Assembly (NCBI RefSeq): GCF_000421465.1
Contig: NZ_ATXB01000001.1
Location: 2,015,001 to 2,079,000 of the forward strand
DNA: 64,000 bases
From: Methylohalobius crimeensis 10Ki
GTDB lineage: Bacteria > Pseudomonadota > Gammaproteobacteria > Methylococcales > Methylothermaceae
Direction of reading: 5' to 3'
This document shows positions 8,147-19,845 of the stretch, one piece after another. Numbering within the stretch: position 1 is the stretch's first letter; every line of letters starts with the position of its first letter. The notes under the pieces were generated by a model, which worked only from the letters and a program-made list of their open reading frames with translations, had not been told where the DNA came from and made no database searches. The position numbers were made by a program, and so were the translations under genes.

Positions 8147-9597
8147 GTGACGAAATACTGATCAACATGACCCCACCGGAAACGCGGGTGGCGGTGGTGG
8201 AAAACGGCATCTTGCAGGAAATTTTCATCGAGCGCACCCGTCGCCGAGGGCTGGTGGGAAACATCTATAAAGGCCAGGTCTGCCGGGTACTGCCGGGCAT
8301 GCAAGCGGCCTTCATCGATATCGGCCTGGACCGGGCCGCATTTCTGCATTATTCGGATTTAAGCCCTTATCAGCAGCGCGCCAGCCAGGCGGGCACCATC
8401 GAAAGCCTTCTCCACGAAGGTCAGGAACTCATGGTCCAGGTCAGCAAGGACCCCATCGGCAGCAAGGGAGCCCGGCTCACCACCGAAATCACCATCCCGT
8501 CCCGCTATCAGGTTTACATGCCGTTTTCACCTTTTTCGGGCGTTTCCCAAAGAATCGAATGCGAGGAGGAGCGAGAGCGGTTGAAGGCATGTATCGATGC
8601 GTTCCGGGAAGAATACGACAGCGGCGGCTACATCGCCCGCACCGCCGCCGAGGGCATGGATGAATTCGTTCTGCGCGCCGACATGTTGTTCCTTCTCAAA
8701 CTCTGGAAGGCCATCCAGGAACGGTACGCGCAAACCGCCTTGCGGAGCCTGGTCCACGAAGATCTGCCGTTGGCCGTAAGAGCGCTGCGGGACTTGTACC
8801 GAGGCAAGGTGGAAAAAATCCGGGTGGATTCGCACAAGGTATATCACCGTCTGGTCCAGTTCGCCGATGAATTCATCCCCGAGGTCGCCCCGCTGATCGA
8901 ACTCTACAAAGGCACCCGGCCGCTGTTCGATATCTACGGCGTCGAGGATGAAATCCAAAAGGCGCTGCAGCGCAAGATCCAGCTCAAGTCCGGCGGGCAT
9001 CTGATTTTCGATCAAACCGAGGCGATGACCACCATCGACGTCAACACCGGCGGCTTCGTCGGCGGACGCAACCTGGAAGAGACCATTTTCAAGACCAATA
9101 TGGAAGCCGCCCAGGCCATCGCCCGCCAACTGCGCCTGCGCAATCTCGGCGGTATCATCATTATCGATTTCATCGACATGCAGGACGAGGAACATCGTCG
9201 TCAGGTGCTGCGCGCGCTGGAAAAGAGCCTGGAAAAAGACCACGCCAAAAATACCATCAGCGCGGTTTCGTCGCTAGGCCTGGTGGAGATGACCCGCAAA
9301 CGCACCCGCGAGAGCCTGGAACATATCCTTTGCGAGTCCTGTCCCTGTTGCGGCGGCCGCGGCGTTTTGAAAACCGCCGAAACCACTTGCTTGGAGGTCT
9401 TTCGTGAAATTATCCGCGAAGTCCGTCAGTACGAAGTCGAATCCCTGCTGGTGCTGGCTTCCAATGAAGTGGTGGAGCGCCTGCTCGATGAAGAAGCGGC
9501 GACCCTGGCGGAGTTGGAGCGCTCCCTGAGAGTCCGCATCCGTTTCCGATCCGAGCCCCAGTACACTCAAGAACAATACGACGTCGTACTGCTTTAA
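8143..9597 (+). CDS. rng: ribonuclease G
   Basis: This 484-residue RNase E/G family endonuclease processes the 5' end of 16S rRNA and degrades some mRNAs. The S1 domain sits at residues 35-115 (RRGLVGNIYKGQVCRVLPGM), followed by the catalytic domain with DVNTGGFVGGRNLEET near residue 300 and FIDMQDEEHRRQV near 343 carrying the metal-binding acidic residues. The zinc-link cysteines CESCPCCGGRG are near residue 396. Length fits RNase G (about 490) and not the longer RNase E. It is coupled to maf by a 4-base overlap. Confidence 0.96.
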   Translation: MSDEILINMTPPETRVAVVENGILQEIFIERTRRRGLVGNIYKGQVCRVLPGMQAAFIDIGLDRAAFLHYSDLSPYQQRASQAGTIESLLHEGQELMVQVSKDPIGSKGARLTTEITIPSRYQVYMPFSPFSGVSQRIECEEERERLKACIDAFREEYDSGGYIARTAAEGMDEFVLRADMLFLLKLWKAIQERYAQTALRSLVHEDLPLAVRALRDLYRGKVEKIRVDSHKVYHRLVQFADEFIPEVAPLIELYKGTRPLFDIYGVEDEIQKALQRKIQLKSGGHLIFDQTEAMTTIDVNTGGFVGGRNLEETIFKTNMEAAQAIARQLRLRNLGGIIIIDFIDMQDEEHRRQVLRALEKSLEKDHAKNTISAVSSLGLVEMTRKRTRESLEHILCESCPCCGGRGVLKTAETTCLEVFREIIREVRQYEVESLLVLASNEVVERLLDEEAATLAELERSLRVRIRFRSEPQYTQEQYDVVLL

Positions 9598-9601
9598 ACT
9601 C

Positions 9602-12600
9602 TTGATCCGGATTTTTCATCACACCCTACGTTTTACCCGGTGGACGCTCTGGCTGACCTTGTTCCTTCTCGCCATTGGTCTGTCCGCGATCAGGTTTTGG
9701 CTCTTGCCGCATATCGACCGATTGCGCCCGCAATTGGAAACCCAACTCAGTCAGCGTTTCAATCAAACCATTCATATTGATCAGGTCAAAGCTCAGTTAT
9801 CCGGCATCACACCGGAATTGCGTCTGCTGGGGGTGACCGTGGGTCCGGATGGAGAGGAACAGCTGCAATTGCAGGAAATCCAACTCGGCCTCGACCTCCC
9901 CGCCAGCATGAGGCAAGGCCGAATCCAACCCGCCTGGTTCCGGATATTCGGCGCCCATGTGGAAATTCGTCGGACACCGGAAGGCGAAATTCGCATTTTA
10001 GGGCTGGGGCGGGGAGAAAAAACCGGCGTGCCTCGTTGGCTGCTGAGCGACGGCCGGTTCGAAATCCTCCGCAGCACTTTGGTCTGGCATCCGCGATCCA
10101 ACAATCAACCCCAATCCTGGCACGACATCGACATCCGGTTCGATAATCGGGGAGCCGATCACTGGCTGCAAATCGATTTTCGACCTCCCAGCCAATGGGC
10201 TCAGAGGGCCTTTTTGAACGCCCACTTCCGGGGCGCTTCCGACTTCCCTCGGCAATGGCGTGCCCGCTTCCAGCTTGAACTGAAGCAGTTAAACCTGGCC
10301 CCCTCGATGCAACACTTCTTTCAAATTCAAGCAGCAGGCCAAGGCAATGTGCAGGTGGCGGGGACTTGGCGGCAAGGCCGGTGGCAAATCGATGCCGATC
10401 TGGATTTGCACCATTTAAACTGGCATTCGTCCCAGCTCAAACGGACGCTTCACTTGCGCCAGGCAAGCGGCCGAATTCATGGCTTCATCGATGAACACGG
10501 CTGGCAGGCCGACACCGAAGCCTTGCATCTGGTCAACGACGATTTCAATCTTTACACCCGCTTGCAGATCAAACAGCCGAAACGGCGACCACCCCATCTG
10601 CAAGCACGGGCCTGGCTCTCCTATCTCAATTTGTCCCATCTGGAGCACTATCTGCCGCGAAATCCACCTGCCAATCTCAGCCGATGGCTGGACCGCAAAC
10701 CGCTTGGAGGGATCGTCCGGGGACATTTGTTGTGGCGGGGACGATTGCAGGATTTTCCTTTCCGCGACCATAGCGGCGTCAGCGAAGCCCGGCTGAGCGC
10801 ACATAAGGTCAATATCAATTTCGATCCCGCCTGGCCACCTTTTACCGCATACGACCTGAGTATCCAATTCCACGACGGCCGGGTTGCGTTGGAAATGCCG
10901 CGAGGCAAATTGGCCCAAGCCCAGATGGACCGCGCAACCGCCCAACTGGATCTCACCGACCCCGATCCGGTCATGGCAATCGAGGGCAGCAGCCACGCCA
11001 AGGTAGCGACCATTTTGGCCGTGCTTCAGCGTTCCCCTCTCCAATCGGCCGTCGCCAACCTGACCCGCCGAAGTGAACTGAAGGGGAAAGCGAACGTCGG
11101 CCTGAAAATCTCCCTCCCCCTGAATCGATCCAACGACTATCAAATCGACGGTCGCATCGCACTAAAGCAGAGCCAGTGGCAGTTTACGAAACAGTCCTTG
11201 AGCTTGGACGAGCTCAGCGGCGATTTGAACTTCAGCCGCAAACAATTGACAGGCCGGTTGACGGGTAAATTTCGAGATGAACCGGCGCGCCTGGAGGTCA
11301 TGACCGACGCCAGTCATACCCAATTAACCGTGACCACAAGACTGGATAGCGAGTTAGTTCCCGCAGCTGCGCTTCGCAAATATCTGAAAGGCACCGCCGA
11401 ATCCATCGTTTCGCTGACCTGGGAACACGAGCGGGAACTCCCCGCTCAAATCGAGTTGCGGTCGAACCTCCAGGGCATTTCGGTAAACCTCCCCCCACCG
11501 ATCGGCAAGCCCTCCGACTCGATTCGGCCTTTGCAAATCAACACTTGGTTGACCTCCCGCCCCCGACTTCCTTTGACCCTGGACTACGGCGCACTGCATG
11601 GAGCCCTGACCGTCGATCGGGAAACCCGCCGGGTCCACGGCCGAATCGGCGTCGGCCAACCGCCTCCATCTCCCGACAACGACGACAAAGGGCTGATCTT
11701 AGCCGGCCATCTCGACCACTTTTCCCTTCGTCCCTGGCTGGCGTTATTTCAGCAGGAGTCGCCCGGAAAAACGAATTTGCCCGAACTAAAAAAGCTCGAC
11801 CTTCGCGTGGCGCATTTACACGTTGGCAAGCGGGATTACGGTCGCCATCATTTCCGGGCGTGGCGAATGAAGACGGGCTGGGAAGGGAACCTGACCAGCC
11901 CTTATACCGCCGGAAACTGGACATGGAGCCTCGATCCCAACCGCTTGGACCTGGCCCTCGACTTCATGCATTTGGATGCCGTCCAACATTCCATCGAGGA
12001 TACCGCTTCGAATAAGGCCGCCACGAACTGGCCCCCGTTGGAACGGTGGCCGGCTCTCACCCTGAGGATTGACCATCTCAAGTGGCAGCGCAACGATTTG
12101 GGGCAGGTCGCAATGACCGCACTGCCTCACCCTCCTTTCCGTCTTGGTTTCGATCTCAGTCTGACCGGAGATTCCCACCGCTTGGAAGCTTCCGGCTCTT
12201 GGCATCTCAACAACCCGTCCCAAACTCGGGTGGAAGGACTGTTTCGCAGCGACGACATGGGAAGATTCCTCAAACAAATCGGTCATCCCACCGCCCTGGT
12301 TCAAACCCCCACCTCCATCGACTTTCAGTTGCACTGGCCCGCGCCACCCTATCGATTCTCACTCGACCGACTCAACGGCCGAGCTCAAATAGATATGGGA
12401 CCGGGGCGCTGGCTGGATATCGAACCGGGCGCGGGACGCCTTTTGGGGCTACTCTATCTAGGCACGCTGGAACGCCGGCTACGACTGGATTTCAGCGACC
12501 TGTTCCAAACCGGCATGGCGTACGAAGGCATCAACGGTCATATCCGCCTGGTATCCGGGCGCGCGTTCACCGACGATTTGACCATCTCGGCGGTGCCGGC

Positions 12601-12910
12601 CCGAATACATATCACCGGATCTGCCGACTTGATCAACCATCAAGTCAACGAATACGTGAGCGTATTTCCCAACACGCCGGTCACCCTGGGGCTGTTCAGT
12701 GAGCGGGAAAACGGCGGACTGGGCAAGGCGGCGGGAATCGCTCAGCAACTCTTCAATGCCCCCCTAGACAGTATCACCCAAAGCCAATACGCTATTAGCG
12801 GAACCTGGGACGCCCCACGCATTCTCCTATTACGCCGCAGTCTGCCGGGAGCCGTCCTCCATGGAATTTGGTCGGAATTAAAACAATTGACAGGAAATCA
12901 CGATGAATGA
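9602..12910 (+). CDS. yhdP: YhdP-family AsmA-like inner-membrane transport protein
   Basis: This 1102-residue protein of the YhdP family (AsmA-like, repeating beta-groove superfamily) has a membrane anchor at about residues 15-35 followed by a long beta-rich periplasmic part. YhdP proteins are thought to form a bridge that carries phospholipids to the outer membrane. A C-terminal AsmA-type segment (GINGHIRLVSGRAFTDDLTI) and QYAISGTWDAPRI close to the end are typical. The start is a TTG at 9602, four bases after rng, with no strong ribosome site, so a slightly later start is possible. It overlaps the nitrilase gene by 8 bases. Confidence 0.88.
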   Translation: MIRIFHHTLRFTRWTLWLTLFLLAIGLSAIRFWLLPHIDRLRPQLETQLSQRFNQTIHIDQVKAQLSGITPELRLLGVTVGPDGEEQLQLQEIQLGLDLPASMRQGRIQPAWFRIFGAHVEIRRTPEGEIRILGLGRGEKTGVPRWLLSDGRFEILRSTLVWHPRSNNQPQSWHDIDIRFDNRGADHWLQIDFRPPSQWAQRAFLNAHFRGASDFPRQWRARFQLELKQLNLAPSMQHFFQIQAAGQGNVQVAGTWRQGRWQIDADLDLHHLNWHSSQLKRTLHLRQASGRIHGFIDEHGWQADTEALHLVNDDFNLYTRLQIKQPKRRPPHLQARAWLSYLNLSHLEHYLPRNPPANLSRWLDRKPLGGIVRGHLLWRGRLQDFPFRDHSGVSEARLSAHKVNINFDPAWPPFTAYDLSIQFHDGRVALEMPRGKLAQAQMDRATAQLDLTDPDPVMAIEGSSHAKVATILAVLQRSPLQSAVANLTRRSELKGKANVGLKISLPLNRSNDYQIDGRIALKQSQWQFTKQSLSLDELSGDLNFSRKQLTGRLTGKFRDEPARLEVMTDASHTQLTVTTRLDSELVPAAALRKYLKGTAESIVSLTWEHERELPAQIELRSNLQGISVNLPPPIGKPSDSIRPLQINTWLTSRPRLPLTLDYGALHGALTVDRETRRVHGRIGVGQPPPSPDNDDKGLILAGHLDHFSLRPWLALFQQESPGKTNLPELKKLDLRVAHLHVGKRDYGRHHFRAWRMKTGWEGNLTSPYTAGNWTWSLDPNRLDLALDFMHLDAVQHSIEDTASNKAATNWPPLERWPALTLRIDHLKWQRNDLGQVAMTALPHPPFRLGFDLSLTGDSHRLEASGSWHLNNPSQTRVEGLFRSDDMGRFLKQIGHPTALVQTPTSIDFQLHWPAPPYRFSLDRLNGRAQIDMGPGRWLDIEPGAGRLLGLLYLGTLERRLRLDFSDLFQTGMAYEGINGHIRLVSGRAFTDDLTISAVPARIHITGSADLINHQVNEYVSVFPNTPVTLGLFSERENGGLGKAAGIAQQLFNAPLDSITQSQYAISGTWDAPRILLLRRSLPGAVLHGIWSELKQLTGNHDE

Positions 12911-13721
12911 GGTTATCGCCGCCGCCGTCCAAATGACATCCGGCGCCGATCTTAAGGCCAACCTGGAAACCGCGGGCAAATGGATCGCCGAAGCGGCCGC
13001 TCGGGGAGCAAAGCTGATCCTTTTGCCGGAAAATTTCGCCTTCATGGGACGCGGCGACCGGGACAAACTGGCGCTCATGGAAGCGGACGGGGACGGACCC
13101 ATTCAGGATTTTCTCGCCGCTACCGCCCGCCGCCACGGGATATGGCTGATCGGAGGGAGTATTCCCTTGCAGTCCCACGATCCGGAGAAAATCTCCGCCG
13201 CCTGTTTGATTTACGGGCCGGACGGTAGTCGCCAGGGCCGTTACGACAAGATTCACCTGTTCGACGTGGACGTGCCGGGCACCAGCGAAAGCTATCGGGA
13301 ATCGGACACCATCGCCGCCGGCCACGATCCATTGGTCATGGATACACCGTGGGGTAAATTGAGCCCCGCGATCTGTTATGATATCCGTTTTCCTGAATTT
13401 ATCCGTCTTCTCGCGGCGCGAGGCCTCGACATTCTATTGGTCCCGGCCGCTTTCACCGCCCGCACCGGCGCCGCTCACTGGGAAGTTCTCCTGCGCGCCC
13501 GGGCGATCGAAAACCAATGCTACGTGGTTGCCGCCAATCAAGGGGGAATCCATGCCAACGGCCGGGAAACCTACGGCCATAGTATGATCATCGACCCTTG
13601 GGGCAAGGTTCTGACCCGGCTCGAACAACCCCCCGGCATTTGTTCGAGCCCCCTGGAACCACGCGTTTTGGAGAAAGTACGACAAGCGTTTCCCGTACTG
13701 AACCACCGTAAGTTTTTCTGA
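12903..13721 (+). CDS. carbon-nitrogen hydrolase (Nit/YbeM-type amidase)
   Basis: The 272-residue enzyme of the nitrilase superfamily has the catalytic triad in place: Glu in [10 protein letters not shown] near residue 42, Lys in [15 protein letters not shown] near 114 and Cys in [14 protein letters not shown] near 155. Nit1/Nit2-type members repair deaminated glutathione or hydrolyse omega-amides. Its position between yhdP and tldD is the usual gammaproteobacterial arrangement. The exact substrate cannot be told from sequence alone. Confidence 0.92.
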   Translation: MNEVIAAAVQMTSGADLKANLETAGKWIAEAAARGAKLILLPENFAFMGRGDRDKLALMEADGDGPIQDFLAATARRHGIWLIGGSIPLQSHDPEKISAACLIYGPDGSRQGRYDKIHLFDVDVPGTSESYRESDTIAAGHDPLVMDTPWGKLSPAICYDIRFPEFIRLLAARGLDILLVPAAFTARTGAAHWEVLLRARAIENQCYVVAANQGGIHANGRETYGHSMIIDPWGKVLTRLEQPPGICSSPLEPRVLEKVRQAFPVLNHRKFF

Positions 13722-13743
13722 TTCCAACCGAAAGGCATTCACC

Positions 13744-15189
13744 ATGACCGAGGAAGCTCTCACCCTAGCTCAGCGCACGCTGCTGGAACCGGCCGGACTG
13801 GACTCGTCCCGGCTGAATCAGGTCATCGACCGCATCCTTGCGGTGCCGGTGGATCTGGCGGATATCTATCTCCAGTTTTCGCGCTTCGAGTCTTGGGTAC
13901 TCGAGGACGGGATCGTCAAGGACGGTGCCCACAGCATCGAACAAGGTTTCGGTGTCCGGGCGGTCTGCGGCGATAAAACCGGATTCGCCTATAGCGATGT
14001 GATTGAATTCGACACGCTGATGGAAGCCGCCAACAAAGTACGGGCGATCGGTCATCACGCGGCATCGGCTCGAGAAGCGATCGGCGCGTCGGCGGGACCC
14101 CACCGATTGTATCCAGCCATCGATCCGCTCCAGAGTTTGACCACCGAGGAAAAAATCCACCTGCTGCGTCAACTGGATAACTTGGCCAGACGCAGCGACC
14201 CCCGGGTGGAGCAGGTGATCGCCAGTTTGGCCGGCAACTATGAAGTCGCCTTGATCGCCACCCAGAACGGTACTCTCCGTGCCGACATCCGTCCTCTGGT
14301 GCGCCTCAACGTGAGCGTAATCATGGCTCAAAACGGCCGCCGCGAACAAGGCAGCGCTGGAGGGGGCGGCCGCTGCGACTACCGGTTCTTTCTCGAAAAC
14401 CGGCGTGCGGAAAGCTACGTGAAAGAAGCGGTACGCCAAGCCCAGGTCAACCTGGAGGCGGTGGAAGCCCCGGCCGGCACCATGCCCGTGGTGCTGGGTT
14501 CCGGTTGGCCCGGCGTGCTGCTTCACGAGGCCGTCGGTCATGGCCTGGAAGGCGACTTCAATCGCAAAGGCACTTCGGCCTTCAGCGGCCGAATCGGAGA
14601 CAAAGTCGCCTCTTCCCTGTGCACGGTGGTGGACGACGGCACCTTGGCGGGTCGGCGCGGTTCGCTCAATATCGACGACGAGGGGACCCCCACCGGGCAT
14701 ACGGTGCTGATCGAAAACGGCATTCTCAAAGGGTACTTGCAGGACCGGATGAACGCCCATCTCATGAACACCGCCCCCACCGGCAACGGACGCCGCGAGT
14801 CCTATGCCTACGCGCCGATGCCGCGGATGACCAACACCTATATGCTCGCCGGAAAACACGATCCGGAGGAAATCGTCGCTTCGGTGGAAAAAGGACTGTA
14901 CGCAAAAAATTTCGGCGGGGGACAAGTGGACATCACCTCGGGCAAGTTCGTCTTTTCCGCCTCGGAAGCCTATCTGATCGAAAACGGTCGAATCACCCGG
15001 CCGGTCAAGGGCGCCACCCTGATCGGCAACGGCCCGGATGTATTGACTCGAGTCAGCATGGTGGGCAGCGACTTGAACCTGGATCCCGGAGTAGGCACCT
15101 GTGGCAAGGACGGCCAAAGCGTCCCCGTGGGAGTGGGCCAACCGACGCTTCGGGTCGATGGGCTGACCGTCGGCGGAACCAATGTATGA
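13744..15189 (+). CDS. tldD: metalloprotease TldD
   Basis: This 481-residue zinc metalloprotease subunit has its zinc motif [11 protein letters not shown] (HExxxH) near residue 261. TldD forms a heterodimer with TldE (PmbA) that cleaves unfolded peptides and, in some hosts, the leader of modified peptides such as microcin B17. The C-terminal signature [18 protein letters not shown] and [16 protein letters not shown] complete the domain. The partner gene pmbA follows after 15 bases, so both subunits are made together. A very long frame on the opposite strand (13765-16236) is an antisense shadow. Confidence 0.97.
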   Translation: MTEEALTLAQRTLLEPAGLDSSRLNQVIDRILAVPVDLADIYLQFSRFESWVLEDGIVKDGAHSIEQGFGVRAVCGDKTGFAYSDVIEFDTLMEAANKVRAIGHHAASAREAIGASAGPHRLYPAIDPLQSLTTEEKIHLLRQLDNLARRSDPRVEQVIASLAGNYEVALIATQNGTLRADIRPLVRLNVSVIMAQNGRREQGSAGGGGRCDYRFFLENRRAESYVKEAVRQAQVNLEAVEAPAGTMPVVLGSGWPGVLLHEAVGHGLEGDFNRKGTSAFSGRIGDKVASSLCTVVDDGTLAGRRGSLNIDDEGTPTGHTVLIENGILKGYLQDRMNAHLMNTAPTGNGRRESYAYAPMPRMTNTYMLAGKHDPEEIVASVEKGLYAKNFGGGQVDITSGKFVFSASEAYLIENGRITRPVKGATLIGNGPDVLTRVSMVGSDLNLDPGVGTCGKDGQSVPVGVGQPTLRVDGLTVGGTNV

Positions 15190-15204
15190 CGAGGTTGTAG
15201 GAGA

Positions 15205-16542
15205 ATGCCGGTGAAATCGATCGAATCCCAACTGAATCCCTTGCAAGACAAAGTCGCCCGGGTACTGGAAGAAGCCAAGAAAAGAGGGGCTGCCGCGGAA
15301 GCGGGCGCCCACCTGGATGAAGGACTGTCCGTCGGCGCCCGCCTGGGAGAACCGGAAACCTTGGAACACCACCGGGATCAAAGCCTGGCGGTGACGGTGT
15401 ATTTCGGCCAACGCAAAGGATCGGCCAGCACCACCAATCTGAGCGAGGCCTCTCTCAAGGAAACCTTGGAAGCGGCGTGCGCCATCGCCCGTTACGCCAG
15501 CGAAGATCCTTATGCCGGACTCCCCGATCCGGATAAACTGGCCCGGGACATTCCCGATCTGGACCTGGACCATCCCTGGGAAATCACCGCCGATCAAGCG
15601 ATCGAGCGGGTCATCGAATGCGAAACCGCGGCCCGCGAATTCCATCCGGAGATCGTCAATTCGGAAGGCGCGGATCTCAACTCCCACCACGGCATCCAGG
15701 TTTTGGGCAACACTTCGGGATTTCTCCACGCCTATCCGGCCTCCCAGCATAGCTTGAGTTGCGCCGTGGTGGGCAAGCGCGGTGAGCAAATGCAGCGGGA
15801 TCACTGGTACACGCTGGCACGCCACCCGGAGGATCTGAATTCTCCCGCCAGCGTCGGGCGGAAAGCGGCCGAACGCACCGTTGCCCGGCTCGGAGCTTCC
15901 AGCCTGACTACCCGGCGATGCCCGGCGATTTATTCGGCGGAAGCGGCCAGAAGTCTCATCGGTCATTTTTTGGCCGCCATCCGGGGCGGCAATCTGTATC
16001 GAAAAGCATCGTTCCTGTTGGACGGATTGGGGAAACCCGTCTTTCCGGAATTCGTCCATATTCACGAAGCACCCCATATCAAAAAGGGTCTCGGCAGCGC
16101 TCCCTACGATAGCGAAGGAGTCGCCACCTATCCTCACGATCTTATCCGCAATGGCGTTCTGGAATCCTATATTCTCGGCACTTATTCGGCCCGCAAGCTG
16201 GGAATGGAATCCACCGGCAACGCGGGAGGGGTACACAACATTATCGTCGAACCGGGTAACCTGGACCGCGACACTTTGCTAAAAGAGATGGGAACGGGGC
16301 TTCTGGTCACCGAATTGATGGGACAAGGAATCAACTTGGTCACCGGCGATTATTCCCGCGGGGCGGCCGGCTTCTGGGTGGAAAACGGAGAGATTCAATA
16401 TCCGGTGGAGGAAATCACCATCGCCGCCAATCTCAATACATTATTCCGCAACCTGGTATCCATCGGCCGGGATGTGGATATGCGCGGGAACATTCGCACC
16501 GGTTCAATCTGGTTGGCGGACATAACCGTCGGAGGCGCCTGA
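15205..16542 (+). CDS. pmbA: metalloprotease subunit PmbA/TldE
   Basis: The 445-residue partner of TldD lacks the zinc motif, as is normal for TldE, and supplies the other half of the active cleft. Family signatures include YSAEAARSLIGHFLAAI near residue 248, KASFLLDGLGKPVFPEFVH near 270, YDSEGVATYPHDLI near 300, and GNIRTGSIWLADITVGGA at the C-terminus. It is the last gene of the rlmH to pmbA run. The next 174 bases carry no recognisable plus-strand gene. Confidence 0.96.
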   Translation: MPVKSIESQLNPLQDKVARVLEEAKKRGAAAEAGAHLDEGLSVGARLGEPETLEHHRDQSLAVTVYFGQRKGSASTTNLSEASLKETLEAACAIARYASEDPYAGLPDPDKLARDIPDLDLDHPWEITADQAIERVIECETAAREFHPEIVNSEGADLNSHHGIQVLGNTSGFLHAYPASQHSLSCAVVGKRGEQMQRDHWYTLARHPEDLNSPASVGRKAAERTVARLGASSLTTRRCPAIYSAEAARSLIGHFLAAIRGGNLYRKASFLLDGLGKPVFPEFVHIHEAPHIKKGLGSAPYDSEGVATYPHDLIRNGVLESYILGTYSARKLGMESTGNAGGVHNIIVEPGNLDRDTLLKEMGTGLLVTELMGQGINLVTGDYSRGAAGFWVENGEIQYPVEEITIAANLNTLFRNLVSIGRDVDMRGNIRTGSIWLADITVGGA

Positions 16543-16661
16543 ATCCAGCGACTCGAAACCTAGCCACCTTAGGCGTCGATTCCCGGGCACCGAAGACGAA
16601 CCGATTGATAGAAGCACCACCATCCCAGAAGGGATGAAAGGGGATTAGTGTGAAAAGGAAG

Positions 16662-16704
16662 GGAAGAAAAGCATGCGGGCAACAGGCGCCCCATCACCCG
16701 CATG
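16662..16704 (-). terminator. hairpin 3' of the 45-residue membrane protein
   Basis: CATGCGGG (16672-16679) pairs with CCCGCATG (16697-16704) across a 17-base loop. On the minus strand the stem is followed by CTTTTCTTC. It lies 12 bases past the stop of the small minus-strand gene. The loop is long, so this is a weak candidate. The remaining bases of 16543-16661 show nothing identifiable. Confidence 0.4.
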
Positions 16705-16716
16705 GTCGGCGAATGA

Positions 16717-16854
16717 TTATTCGCCCTTGTCTTGATCTTCGGGCTCCGCCATTACCCATTTATAGAACAGGTAAGCGGCCACGATGATCAGAATGGTAAC
16801 AACGATGCCGCCCGGAGTCCGCATCTTTTCGACTAAATCAAGTATAGCTCCCAT
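16717..16854 (-). CDS. 45-residue single-pass membrane protein
   Basis: A short minus-strand frame encodes a protein beginning MGAILDLVEKMRTPGGIVV, with one hydrophobic helix (about residues 15-33, IVVTILIIVAAYLFYKW) and an acidic tail PEDQDKGE. An AAAGGG site lies about 8 bases before the ATG, and a hairpin follows the stop. No family is recognised. Size and layout resemble small subunits that accompany larger membrane complexes, but there is no obvious partner next to it: pmbA converges on it from one side and gltX diverges on the other. Confidence 0.55.
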   Translation of the reverse strand: MGAILDLVEKMRTPGGIVVTILIIVAAYLFYKWVMAEPEDQDKGE

Positions 16855-17030
16855 TATATAAACCCTTTAATTTATTTCGTAAGTATTCTGTCACGCGTAA
16901 TTGCATGCAATTCCATTGTACGAATATCCCCCCTACTGTCAAGAAAACATATTGATTCACTAGGGAACGATATTTTCGTTTTCCCATAAAATTCAATAGA
17001 ATACTTGATCCATTTAAACCCAACTACGGC

Positions 17031-18430
17031 ATGCAGACTATCAAAACCCGATTCGCCCCCAGTCCCACCGGATGGATACATTTGGGCAATGCCCGCACCG
17101 CCCTGTTCAATCGTTTATTCGGCGGTGAATTCCTGCTCCGCATCGAGGACACGGATCAAACCCGCAGCCAACCCGAATTCGTGGCCGCGTTGCTGGAGGA
17201 TTTGGCCTGGCTCAATCTAAATTGGGAGGAAGGCCCCGCTTCTCCGGAACCGGATACCTATTTCCAGTCCTTGCGCTCCGATCTTTACGATAGTTATTAC
17301 GCCCAACTGGAAAAAAACAATCGGGTTTATCCGTGTTTCTGCACCCCCCATGAGCTGGCCCTTTCGCGCAAGGCGCAGCGGGCCGCCGGGTTGCCGCCCA
17401 AATATTCCGGCAAATGCGCTCACTTGAGCGCGGATGACATTCAGCGTCGTCTGGACGAAGGGCTGCAACCCACCTTGCGCTTCCGCGTGCCGCCGGGTAT
17501 TGGCATTACCTTCGAGGATCTGGTGCGCGGCCAGCAGCGCTTCGATTCCGATACCATCGGGGATTTCATCATCCGGCGCGCCGACGGGACGCCGGCGTTC
17601 TTCTTCTGCAACGCAGTGGACGATGCCCTCATGGAAGTCACCCACGTCCTGCGCGGGGAAGACCACCTGACCAATACCCCCCGTCAACTGCTGATCCTGG
17701 AGGCGTTGGACTTGCCCGCTCCCCGCTACGGCCATATCTCCCTGATTTTGGGAGAAGACGGCACCCCTTTGTCCAAGCGCAACGGTAGCCGCAGTATCCG
17801 GGAATTGCGCGAGCAAGGTTACCTCCCCCTGGCGGTGATCAATTTTCTGGCCCGCCTGGGACACGCTTACGGGGAAGAAACCCTGCTTAGCCTGGAGCAA
17901 CTCGCCGAAAGATTCCAGCTGCAGAAACTTAGCCGCGCGCCGGCGCGCTTCGACGCCAAACAACTGGATTACTGGCAAAACCAGGCCGTTCGAGCCGCCG
18001 ACGACGATACCCTATGGCAGTGGCTGACCGAACCCACCCGCAAGCTGATTCCGGATGCTCACCGCACTCTGTTTTTGACGCTGGTACGCAGCAACTGCCT
18101 ATTTCCCGAAGAAGCCCAACCGTGGGCCGAAATCATTTTCGGAGACGACTTTCCAATTACGGAAAACGCACATCAAATTCTGAAACAAACCCAATCCGAG
18201 TCGGAATTTTTCTCGGCCGCGATCGAAGCCGCGCACCGAAACCCCGAAGACTATCCGGCCTTTCTGGAAGCCTTGAAAACGGCGACCGGCGCCCGAGGAA
18301 AACGTTTGTTTCAGCCGCTTCGGGCCGCATTGACCGGACGCCTGGACGGACCCGAAATCCAGCGAATCTATACCCTCCTGGGATCTGAGCGCACCATCGA
18401 CCGATTTACCCGCTTGGCAAAAAAGACTCC

Positions 18431-18437
<7 letters not shown>
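17031..18437 (+). CDS. gltX: glutamyl-tRNA synthetase
   Basis: The 468-residue class I synthetase charges tRNA-Glu. It starts [18 protein letters not shown], with the HIGH-type motif in its variant form, and has the KMSKS-type loop [16 protein letters not shown] near residue 243. A Cys cluster ([10 protein letters not shown] with a later SGKCAHL) near residues 98-130 is the zinc site seen in many bacterial GluRS. An anticodon-binding helical domain fills the last 150 residues. The 176 bases upstream, shared with the divergent small membrane protein, must hold both promoters; the region is AT-rich but no confident promoter was read. The gene overlaps cysS by 7 bases. Confidence 0.96.
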
Positions 18438-19808
<1,371 letters not shown>

Positions 19809-19819
<11 letters not shown>

Positions 19820-19845
19820 CGGCCCGCCCGACCCGCCTTTCATTT
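19809..19845 (+). terminator. cysS terminator with stop codon in the loop
   Basis: GGCGGGC (19809-19815) pairs with GCCCGCC (19822-19828) across a six-base loop containing the cysS TGA (19817-19819). A T-rich stretch (CCTTTCATTTTT) begins about 7 bases after the stem. It lies between convergent genes. The distance to the T-tract makes a canonical intrinsic terminator likely but not certain. Confidence 0.5.

Noticed and set aside
13765-16236. Long minus-strand open frame of 823 codons opposite tldD and pmbA
   Set aside because: It is an antisense shadow of two unmistakable genes in a GC-rich genome; its translation has no recognisable domain.
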